Shown: positions 37,501 through 49,500 of the stretch, piece by piece
Layout of the letters: every line of letters starts with the position of its first letter
Position numbering within the stretch: position 1 is the stretch's first letter
Source: Holothuria scabra
Taxonomy: Eukaryota; Echinodermata; Holothuroidea; Aspidochirotida; Holothuriidae
Length of the DNA: 64,000 nt
NCBI GenBank assembly: GCA_037179385.1
Contig: CM074200.1
Location: 33,607,884 to 33,671,883 of the forward strand
Direction of reading: 5' to 3'
Made by a program: the position numbers and the translations under genes
Notes under the pieces: generated by a model
What the model was told of the DNA's origin: nothing
Databases searched by the model: none
What the model saw: the letters and a program-made list of their open reading frames with translations, nothing else

Positions 37501-40500
37501 AGCAGTTATTTCTGGTAATTTTCACATTTGGAGAGGAAAAAACATTGTAACATGACTCCCAACAGTCAATCATGATACTGAACAATCTACTATACTTCTT
37601 CAATTTGGGATGACTGTTCCTGCCTTTTAAACAAACATGAAACCAAAACGTATGATTCACGCAAATGATCTTCACATACCTTTGAAAGCACCTCATTAAT
37701 TCAATTCGATTCGATTCGATTCAATTCAATTTAATTTAACGTTTAGAGGGTTAGGAAGCCATTTGGATCAGCGAGGACCCTATGCCAGAGTGAGCGTGGA
37801 TGAACACCGGCGAACTTCGCCTTCTCTTTTCGACTAGTGGTAGAGTTGACGAGGCAGGCGTGTTCAATCCTGCTCCCTGGACCGCCATTTAACGTCCCCA
37901 TCCGACGGACGTGAGCGTATCCCCAGTCTTTAGCCACTTTCCAAAAGACTGGAGGGGTGGAGGTTACTTGCTCTGCACCACTGCTCAACAGCCGAGCTGA
38001 GCAAGTGAACAACTTCCTGAAAAGGATCGATGAATCGGACAGCCAAATACCCAATATCATTATTTACCAATTTTTTAAACTTCCTCAGCATCAGTTTGAG
38101 CAGTTATGCTGAACAAGTTAATATTTAGACTCTGGAAAATTTCCAAGTGGTTCTACCGGGATTTGATCCGGGGATCTTCAGCATGCAAGGCATTTTCTTA
38201 TACAATTTTGAAATTTGAACTGATCTATCATCTATGATACCAAAAACACATGCAGTAGATTTCACGGCCAGAGAACTTACCACCAAGCTTGATTTTTTTC
38301 TAAACTTTTGATAACTTGGACCGTTTCCACATTTTCCTTCCCGTGCTGTTAGTAGCCTAAAATAACTATTTTAAAATTACTCAATTAGAGCAAGCATAGT
38401 GAGTTCATTAAACTTGTATTACGTAACCTCAAGCAAGTGATGGCTAAGCATTCAGTTTTAATTTTTTCACCCTTTTCCCCGGTGAGCCCGTAGTGGCATC
38501 ATCAATAACAGTGTTCAAGATTACATGGTCAAAATCCTATCATGATAGTTGACCGTATAAATCGTACAGAAGGACTTGATCGACATTAAAACACATGATA
38601 TGTTAATACACAATTATAAATCAACACGCATTTAAATGTTACTTTATAAGTTAACGATAGATGGTGCATTAAAAAAAGAGAAGGCACTATCAGGGATTAA
38701 TTTAAACGTTTGCGTGACTGTCCAACCAAATTTCTCAATTTCTTTTAGCGATAACATTAGGCCCAGAGGGTGCATTTTCCTCTCCTTAATGTACGATCGT
38801 AAAAAAAATTCAGTTAAACGTTTTTCTAAACACTGTTTACCCTTACTTTGAAAAAAAAAACATCTAGATGCTACACACACTTTTCAAATTGATAAACACT
38901 TAGCTTTTAACACGTTCAAATGCTTAACATTAGTTTTTAACTTCTTAACTTGTTTAAAATTTAAGTGTGTTTACGAAGTGGTGTAGAACAAAGTGTTAAA
39001 TTGCTAAACACAATTGTTAGAGTACACCTAATTTTGAAAGAGGGGCACCTCTATCTTAGACCATCGAGCCGCAATCAAATAACACTCTGTATCCCCCATT
39101 TCTGAAGATCCTGGAATCATAATACATTTACTGTATTTATAAACTTACATTGATGTCAGTCTTTTCAGCGTCATCGTTTGTCGAGAGAGCCTGGCTTAAA
39201 CAGTTTCCCTTGTTAGTAAAGTTGTAATCCTTCATGTTTTCATCCACGTTAAGATCCAACGAAAGAAGAGCCGCCTCAGATCGGTCATCAACCTAAAAAA
39301 TTTGAATGTACAAAGACTGACTCAATACGAAGATACTTTAAGATGACCTGATGACTCATGAAAATGCAATAAAAGCTATGCCGGACTTCGGATAACGTCA
39401 CGAGATACATCTTAACTTTGATTCCGAACCGGTTCGATACACTATCGATAATGTAACTTCAACGATAACGTATCGAAAACTTTCGTATCATTCACTATGC
39501 ACTAAATCAGTTCGCAATCGAAGGTAATCAGGTAAGGCATTTGTTTTATTGCATTTTAATGAGAAAACAGGTTATCTTTATATGCACATCACAACCCGAT
39601 GGATATAAATCCTTAGCTGACCAGCTGAGAGCAGTGTTGTAATCGAGTCACTAGATTAGTGACTCGAGTCACCAGTTTTCAAACTTTTAACTGACTCGAG
39701 TCGAGTCATTGACTCGAGTCACTGTACTTTTTCAATGAGGAAATTACTCCTGAATTCTATCGAGTTACTATCATTTTGAGAGGAAGTGACTCGAGTCGTG
39801 ACTCGTTACAACACTGGCCGAGAGACATAGGTATGCAAAACATTGTAACTGACTGTCCTACGACCATGTGCAAGGCCTCTTACACATCATAAACACAATG
39901 CTCATTAATTCCATTTGAGTTTTAAGCTTTAAATCCTTTTTCTTTTAATGCATTTTTCAAAATAAAATAATGTAAAAAGGAAGGATAAGACATACCCCTT
40001 AACCCTTTACCGTTGTTTGGGTCCTTTTGGACTCATACGGACAGTGCGGCTGTCAGCCACATTTACTGTTTCACGCGGAGCTCGTAACTGCGAGTAGCTA
40101 CCCGAAAATTCGGCCACAACAACGAGAGAGACAATAGTTTAAGGTCACGGGGTCAACAGGAAGCTGATGCGGGGCGTGCCACGTCCGCTTTTTCGCCCAC
40201 TCCCGAGGTGCGCAAATATGCCCCGATTTTGAGCACAACGGTAAAGGGTTAACCCCTTAATCTTACTGTCACTTGTGTAAAGGTTACAAAATGAAAGAAA
40301 GATAAATTCGAAACTTTTGCCCAACCAAGGACAAGATCCGGGACAATAAATTTCTAAACGTTTGCTTCTTTGGTAACAAAGAATGAAAATGGCTGAATAA
40401 TTAATATCTTGCTAACCATGCATACCATTGTAGTAAGGCTCTAACATCTAAAAAACAAATTCCAGTTAGTTGTGTGGCCAGGATTGTGTCATGAGGGGGT

Positions 40501-43500
40501 TTAGTTGGAGTGAAGGGTCATGCTAGCGGGAAGAGGGTACGTGCAAACTACACCTTAAATTTTCAAATCGTGAATACATTATGTGTTAAGTGATTGTTGG
40601 CCTCTACGCTTGCAGTGTCAACCTGACCACCATGGAGATTTTGCTCAAGCTAAGGCCCCGGAACGTGCCATGGATACCCCCCCCCCCCTCTGGAGGAATA
40701 AAAACAACATTTGGTGAACCGTGCCTGTTTCAGGTAGTTTTGTTATGAAATTCTCAAAATATGCCAAGACCGAAACATTATGCAAAACAAGTTACTCACC
40801 TTGCAGCAGGAAGTGTAGTAGTCAGGGGTGACACCAGCCTCTATATAATCAGAAATACCATTTACCCCACAGCAACCAACCTTCAAAGACAAAAGTGAAG
40901 AAAAATCGTCAACTCTCGGTGCAGTTATTTCATACTCGTGCCTTCAGCATTCTTGGCAATATTTGTCACTCATAGTGCAGATTAATTCTCACAAAATTTT
41001 ATGAAAGTTGACAAAAGCAACATTGCGCGTACTGGTGGCAAGAACACGTCCTAATATTCAAATTCCCATAGTGTAAACATTTACTCATATTTATGATAAT
41101 GCTTTTGCAAAAAACTGACAATACACCGTCTGACGTGAGACCGTAACTCAGCTGTAGGAGGGCAAAGGCCTTCTCACGGAATAATAACCCCCATGCGTCC
41201 TCAAGTGTCAATTACAAAAAGGCTTTGCTTCCTGATCTATCCGCAGACAGGAGTACTTACTAAGTTAAAAGAAGGGTTTAAGGTTACAACAGGATTTTGG
41301 TATGCTGGAGGGGTACTTAGTCTGGGCATTTCGGTGAAATTTGCATTGAAATCCGATGTGTGGTTCCCAAGATATAAGCTCGTAAAGTTTTCACATTTTC
41401 AAAAAAAGTGAACTTGAAGCAAACACATATGACATCACATCCCCACATTAATGGGCAGCCTTTTGTTTCTCCTCAACAATCCCATATTATTAAAATGTGA
41501 TTGCATAAGTGGCATGAGAATTTTACAAACTTTGCATCCCTCACAGGGAGGTTATACTCCTATTAACTTCAAGGTCAACGCAACAGTCTGATAAAACAAA
41601 GGGTAACAAAACATTCCTTGTCAATTTGAGGAAGTGATATAAGCTCTGTTGCCCTCAAACTAACTTTTGAACACAAATCTACGGACTTCCTTCACTGATA
41701 TCTCAAGAATACATGTGCGATTTGAATGGGACTTACACCACACTGTGTAGATTTTGTTCCTCTTTCACATATGAAAATTAAATTTTTGCTTCTAAGACAG
41801 GGGCAAGGTAGGCCAGCACTATTTGTCATTTGCTTGATGCTATATAGGAACACACAACGTGTATTAAACACAACTGAAGTAGGACAGCCAATTTATTTGA
41901 ATTAATGTCAATCAAAATGTGGTCATCATAAGTTTTGGTGGAGTATCCCGATGGGTCAATACTTTTATGTTGATTTGAGAAAGCTGAATGATGTTACTGT
42001 ATTCAAAGCAGATCCAATTCCCAACACCGAGACTCGAATTGCCAAACTAGGAACAGCAAAGTTTTATTCCCGTTTAGGCTAATTCCGGTAGCGGACGAAT
42101 ACAGAACAAAAACAGGTTTTATTACAAGCCACGGCCTGTTGTTTCATTTCAAGGTCCTTTCCTTTGTGAGGGTGAATGTTCCTCCTGTCTTCATCAGAAT
42201 GATGAGAAAATTACTGGATGGTAAGAAGAATGGGAGAATGTAATCAATTACATCGGTGGTATTTTGATCTTCTCTAGTACTTAGAAAGAGAACATTGAAC
42301 AACGCTGAATTTTGTATTTCATAGATTCAGGAAAGTTGAGTCCGTCAAAGTTTTTTCTAGGAGCTACTTCGATTGATTTTCTAGGACACGTAATTGGGGA
42401 TGGTTTGCTGAAACCACAGCACAAGGCAAAGAAATTCTCGGGTGTTCAAAGACCACGTACTAAGAAATAAGCGCGATCGTTTATTGGGTTAGGAAACTAT
42501 TACAAAAATTTATCCCCAACTTTGCTGCTATTGCTGCCCCGCTGACTGATCTCACAAATGGGAGACGCTCAGCAAAAGGCTTTCGACACCCTTAAATTAA
42601 GACTGTCGTCATGACCCATCCTGCATTTGCCAGATGTTCAGAAAACATTCATCCTAAGAACGGAGGCCTCATAGGTGTCAGATGTAGGAGTGGGTCAGTG
42701 CTCTGGAAATCCGACGGAGAGCATGTGCATCAGAAAAGTTACGCTGGCCGCAAATTACTCTCTATAGGAAATGGTCAGTTATTGAAAGAGAATGTTTAGT
42801 TGAAGTGTGGTCAGTATCCAAGTTTTATTTGTATTTGTATGGCAAGGAGTTCGTTATTGAAACCGATCATAATCCTCTAGCGTACCTCAAAACAGCAAAA
42901 ATCCACATGACTTGTATGAAGATGGGCATTGAGTTTATAGTCATACAGATATATGGTTAGATGTATTAGGGAGTTGGATGTATAATGGGCAAAGACAATG
43001 TAACAGTTGGAGCCGACTTCTTTAGTAGATGCCAGGCCCCAGAGTGAGAGATTGCGACTGTAAAATATAATATTAAACCGTATGAGTAGATAAAAGAACA
43101 AAGTAAATAGTTCTCTTGAGAAAGGAGTGATGTCACAACTGTGTTCCGAGGTAGAGAATATTTTACTTTTACTTTTGAATGTTCATGTCTTTTCAGAGTA
43201 CAGAGGTGTGCGGACATGCCTGCCCTGCTCAACATAATTCTCGTATCTAATCAATCAAACGGGTTGGTTAATTTGGTTGAAGAAAGTCAGTTGCCGTAAG
43301 ATCTTGCAACAAGGTGAACGTGAAGGAAGTTAGCCGTCGTGAAGCCGCTGCCGGTATACAGAGACACTGAGGATTTTTGATGGCCGTTGAGGGCTTCAGA
43401 CAGCAGGTAAATTTGTCGGGCTGTAACTTTTAGTTGCTAGTTTACAAGGTAAACTTTTTTTTGCTTCCCTGAACGAGCGTCCAAATCGGGTTCTTTACAG

Positions 43501-46500
43501 AGAAAGCAGTTGTGAGTGTCTTATTGTTTTCACCCTCAAAAGTATTAGGATGGAGATTCAATCTGAAGTAATTGAATATTTTGACGGGAAAAGGGGCCTG
43601 TAGTTATTTTTGTGAAGTGTTGTAACTACTGTGATTGTTTTGATTTAGTGTCTGAATATGTCGTGTTGAAGGCAAAGCAATACCCTACCCCATCCGTGAG
43701 AAATCTTGGTCAGGGGAAGCGAGGGCCATTTGAGCAAAGAATTGCATATATTGTCGATTGTTTATTAGGCAAGGGTTGTTAGTGTAATTTACAGGCCTGA
43801 CTGGACTCCCGAGGCTGGACTGTCCACCAAAAACTATAGGCATCATTTATTTATTATGCACCATCTACATGCAAAGTATGAGGACCCCACAAGTTACCTT
43901 TCTTGTAATACTGTGCAAACAAGCTTTTCAGACTTTGACACTACTGACCCCAAACTCCACCTAAAACTCCACCTAACTAACTAACTAACTGTACCGTTCT
44001 TGAGAGTTCGTGTTTAAAAGGTTTTGATCTTTTGACCTCTCGTGACCTGGAATGATCATCTGCCCAACACGGCCAACCCACACACCAAACATGAGATTAG
44101 TCACACTTACCCTTCTTGAGATATCGTGTTTACAAGCAAAAACGTCACGCGCACACACACACTCACACGCACGAAATCACCTGATCACCATCGCATCGAT
44201 TCCTTGAATGACTTCAGCAAGGAATCAAACACGCGAATATAGCATCCTAAGGACCTATTGCTTACAGCAAATTGCAGGAAGTTCCAGCCAACAGTTTCGG
44301 CCGTAGTGTCCTGTCCTTGGAAGGGATCATCTGGAGACTGAGATATGTAATCGTCCAGCTGAACAGAAAGAGCATCGGAAAACTAAAGGAGACAAAAAAA
44401 AAAAAAAAAAGACGGAAATGACTTAAGTTTCCCACCGACACCGATTTTGGTAATAAAAACATATTAAATGGCATTGACATGATGAAAGATGAAATATTTT
44501 GAAATATTTTGTAGTAATCCAATCTATTCGTTTCCTTTTGATACTTGCTGTTACAAATATATACAATAAGCTTAAAAAAGTTTAGGCACTACCACTAAGT
44601 ATCGATTCATTTTTTAATGGTTGAATTTGAAGTTGAAATATTTTGAAAATTACAATTTACTATAAAAAGTTATTTTTAATCAAAGTATCAAGTCTCAGGC
44701 TGATCATATCAGTATATTACTAGCATTTTATTGATACGTTGACTAAACGATGACCCGGAACATTTATGTTGAATAACAGTAATCAACACAACCGCACATG
44801 CGCACTAAAGAGTGTTAAACCAGGAAATGACGACAAACTTACCCATGCCGGCGACAGTACTATTACTAGGCCAATTCCAACTTGAACCAGAACCAGTTGA
44901 AGGACAACAAAGATGTACTGATAAAAAGAAATGAAAATGACTCGCGGGTTAATTACTAATGTATGTCGGGGTGGGGATATTTGACGATTCCTTGGAGCAC
45001 CTACCGTTGATGTGTGGAGACCATATTCTACCTTGCCCCGGCTTAAGGCATATAAATTTTTTTTAAAATGGTTTATTATGAATAAAAACAAACCACTTGC
45101 CTATGACGGAAATCCATGTCATCACGCCTGCTTTATTCAAGTTAATTCTCTATGTAGAAAAATTGCCACCTTCAATTTCTAATATCTTGAGAACCGAACA
45201 TGCGAAATAATAAAAATTCCCATAGGATGATTAGAGTGTGCTTCTCCATAACATTTTAAAAACAAAATTGGGTCTGGACTATTCTTTGAAAGATTGAAAA
45301 TATCCACGAAGGGTGAACATTGTCGTTCGACACGGAGAACGGCCACTGTAGTATTTTGGTGACAAGGTACAGTTCCTTAAACTTGAAATAGCTTAGAAAT
45401 GTCACCAAAGTGATCGGATGTAAAATTTTACCACCTTTCTCTTCAGGCGGGGGAGGGGCAATCCAAGTTTTCCTTACAGAAAAAGATAAATTGACTTACG
45501 ATGCCGAGAAGGACTTTGTTCATGCACGCACTTCCCATACATCCACACAGAGAGATGATCACAACGCAGACTCCAAGACCGACGCAGACCCAAGCAGCAA
45601 TAACCAGGTATGTTGCGTCAAAAATGATCCTCAGGTCATCGCTCTCTCTCAGTAGTTCGATGTCGATGAAATCCTCCAAGTATATAGCCAGTAAACCAGA
45701 TGCTATCATACCCAGGCCTATCACCTGTTAAGGGGTTGTAAATAGAGGGGACGATTTAACTTCTTGATTAGACGATAAGGGACTGCTGGCATTTTCTTCT
45801 AAATTGCCATGTAACACCCACAAAACTCGCCTTTACGGAGTCTATGAACTCTGACACTTCCCCCTGTTAACTTATCTAATTTCCCAATTTACCTGCACGT
45901 TCATCTAAGACATAAGACCTTTTAGAACCGGAATAGTGCCCTCTAAAATAGAGGGTGTCCTCTTTGAATCTCAACCTTGCCTGGATTCCAACAGGACAGG
46001 TCTTTGCTTAAAGGCCTAGTTCTCTCACCCCAAACAGTACCAATTTTCCTAACCTTCTTACCCACAATTGTCTGAAATTCATCCTCATCCAGACACAATC
46101 TCGGTTAATTGCTTCAGGGTGAGTATAGAAAAACTCAATTTATATAGGCCTAGGCCTAATCAAAACACTCTCAGTACTGTTCTTGCTGTGTAATATAAGC
46201 TTTGACACTCTGCATTGTTTGAATTAGCTGTCAGTCAAAGAGCTGAGCCAACTGAGAATTTTGGTACCCGGTACCAAAATTGAAGTTTGGGGTGAGAGGT
46301 TTGCCCCTTTAAGTTTTAGCTCTGCCATTCCCTGGTGTCGCCTCATCGATAGTTTGCGGGTTCTTCATCTTGTTAACATAAGCCACGCCCGTGAAATTTT
46401 ACCTCAATTACATTTGTAGTTGTAAAGTTTGACTTATATCGTCCTCTAAAAATATTCTGGCCCCTTGGAAAATGTTTCGCCCTCATTAATATGTTAAATT

Positions 46501-49500
46501 CTCGACTTTGCCATGAATAACACTTCTCCGTACGTGCGGAATATTGAGGACATTGCGACTGCCGAAGAATCACTTTAGAAAAGGAAGCAAGCCTTAAAGA
46601 ACAAAGTCCAAATCTACTCTGACTTTAAATAATATTTGATGACATGGAAGACGCGCTTTGTCTACTGGTATCCCCCACCAATATGTTTCTCACTAGTCAT
46701 TAACATTTCATGAATATGCAATATTTAAGTACTGTACTGAAATACATGAAAGATACTTAGGAGCGGAATAAGGAAACTATATAATACGGCTGCTGCTTCA
46801 GTAAGAATGAGTTGAGTCGACTTTGTTTTGGCCTTTTTAACTTGCAAAGTGCGATTGTCATCGTCACCACAAGGATGACCTCCTGGAAAACAAACCAATC
46901 TTAAGCTGTGTTTTTACCCTTTTGAACATGCAAACTTATTCCCCACAGATACTGCATTACTGTTAATTTTTATTTCGTCCCGACCTTCATTTCTTTTTCT
47001 GTTAAATTGGTTGATTTAAAATTGAATGAGTACATCGCCTGAATGCTTCAAAAACAAATTCAATCGATTAATTGATTCATCACACAATTACCCCTCTTTT
47101 ATTTATGACAAAAAGAAAGAAAGAAATGAAGCAAGAGTCCTTTTTCATACCTTTTCTGAAAATAAACACTGGAAAGACGTCTGTACAATAGAAAACTACA
47201 GAATGACCATCTATATATCTAAGTTGTAACATGTCACTTAATACTGCAGTCGAGTCGAGTTTTTTACTACTTGTACTATGACTTGAGCTGATTCGGTGAC
47301 TAAATCGTTACAGTGTTTCTGGGGAAAATTAAAATGCAATTCCCCCAATCACCTCTGTTTAAAAAGTTAGTAGTTAGTGACTCATTACGATTCTGGTTAT
47401 AATACCTCTCCTCCAAATCATTAAGCAGTGGTCTTGACGCATTGTTGAGGACAGGAGTGATAGTCAATACAAGGTACTGTACACAGCCAGGTATATGGAG
47501 CGGTAATGGATGGGACGAGAAGGCAGGCGACATAGGCCTACTGTATTTTCAGGTCTAGCGCTGGGGAAGGGGAGGGGGTATACTATACTGTAATAAAACC
47601 GTGATAATTTTTATCCCTGATGGGAATAATTTCCAGTACTTTGTCTCTTAGCTTATTGGCTAAACTCGGACGTGGTCGTTGCATGAGGCTTTGTAGGTTC
47701 TAATCTTATCTAGAAGACTAATAAATACACTAGCATTTATTCTACAGTTGTAGGTAACATTAAAATGATTCCACATGTTTAACACTTCACAATTCAGTCT
47801 GTAAAATGTCTTCTTGTGATGTTATTTTTTAATGTGCTACCTTGACCTTAGGCGGTTCTTTTGCTAATCTTCGGTTCCATGACTCCCTTTCAGAAAGTAT
47901 CGATAATTCCCTTTAGAGTAGTACTGTGACCCCGAGCATTGACTGGAATATGATAAAAAAATCGTTTTGTTGATAGGATCCTGTTCAGTTGAACACGAGT
48001 TAATTGTTAAGTTACACACAACATATCCATATACAGTATTGTGTTTAATTCAAGTGGTTCAATTAGACGCGTCAGCCCAAATACCTGTACGTATAGTTAG
48101 TGCATGTAGCCTAAACTGAGTGGAGTTCACAAGAAACAGAATCGTGTTAGGGGAAAAGCTGTCGTCCTTGCAATTTAATGTATCCCGATGGGCTATAGTA
48201 ATTCAGAATAGCTCTTTGCAATCATTGGTGTACGTATTGGCGATAACTCTGCAGAAAAGACCTTTCTCCGATTAATTCCAAGTAGTTTACCAATTAATAC
48301 GTAGCCTATAGAGTACAGTATACATGTAGGTTCTGTTCATATGCATCGAAATCATGAATATTTAGGGTCGTAGGGGTAGATCCAAGAGACGCTAGAGTCC
48401 CATCCTAAAACACAATTTAAAGGTAGATATACGTTACCCCAAACTTAACCTTAACTGAGAGGCTACCAAAATTCTCAATTGATGCAGCTCTTTGATTATG
48501 TCAAATTGAAAGAAAGCAGAGAAGCCTACACTACACATGTCCTGAGTGTGGTCTATCTACACATAAGGGCATTGCATGCGCATAGGCCTACTCACCAGAG
48601 TATGCCCTGAAGCAGTACAATAGGATTGTGCGACCTGAATAAGGACAAGTTTTAGACAGCCACAGTATACGAAGAGATAAAAGTACCGCACGAAGATTGA
48701 AGAAATTGGACCATCTGGGGTAACGAATATTTTACCTTATAGAGGAAAAATATAAACATAACGGGTAAACCTGCATTTAAATTGTAGCAGAAAGTGGTCC
48801 CTTCGTGATTAACTTTAGGTGCAATAAAAATAGGACAGAAGTGCAATGCACTATTTGGAAAATGTGTCCATGAGAGGTAGGGTAAATATTGCGATGTACA
48901 GTTATATTTAGGACTCCATGCAAAGCCTGCATTTGTTCATCGCCTAAACATCTCGGTTTTATCCAGGACAACCCTTTTTTATCCTAAGGCTATGGCACAA
49001 GCTGGTTCTTAACCTCGAGCGAAATTGAATGTGATGCGATTTCAAACATTCAGAATGATATGCACCTTTATTCTGCAGTCGCCGGGCTCTCGTCAACTTT
49101 CACTTTCCAGTTTGCAAATTTTCTGTTTCAGTTGCTAGACGGGAAATTGTAGTCGGCTCCATTGGGACTACCCAAACACTCGCATCATCTACAATCTTTG
49201 GCAAATCTGTTTGAACACCTTCCACCATTGTGTCATATTTAATGACCCCCTTTTCCATTCTCCGCTCACAAGAACAGACCACGCCCCTCCCCCCCCCCTC
49301 ACGTCCAGTGCAATTTTGGGTCCCAACAACGGTGATGCATCCGAACTTTACATAGCCTAATTGTCCTCAACATTGTGCAGGGAAGCGGATAGAAGGTGGG
49401 GGGGGGGGGGATGAACAAGTTGTGTCCAAGATTGTAGATTTTGTTACCAAGAAGACCTGATAGGACTAATAGGGAGCGCCCTGCCGTCTTACATGGGTGC

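Noticed and set aside
37743..38060. 105-codon minus-strand open frame as a gene
   Set aside because: It lies in an intron inside a repeat with a tRNA-like B box and has no recognised domain.
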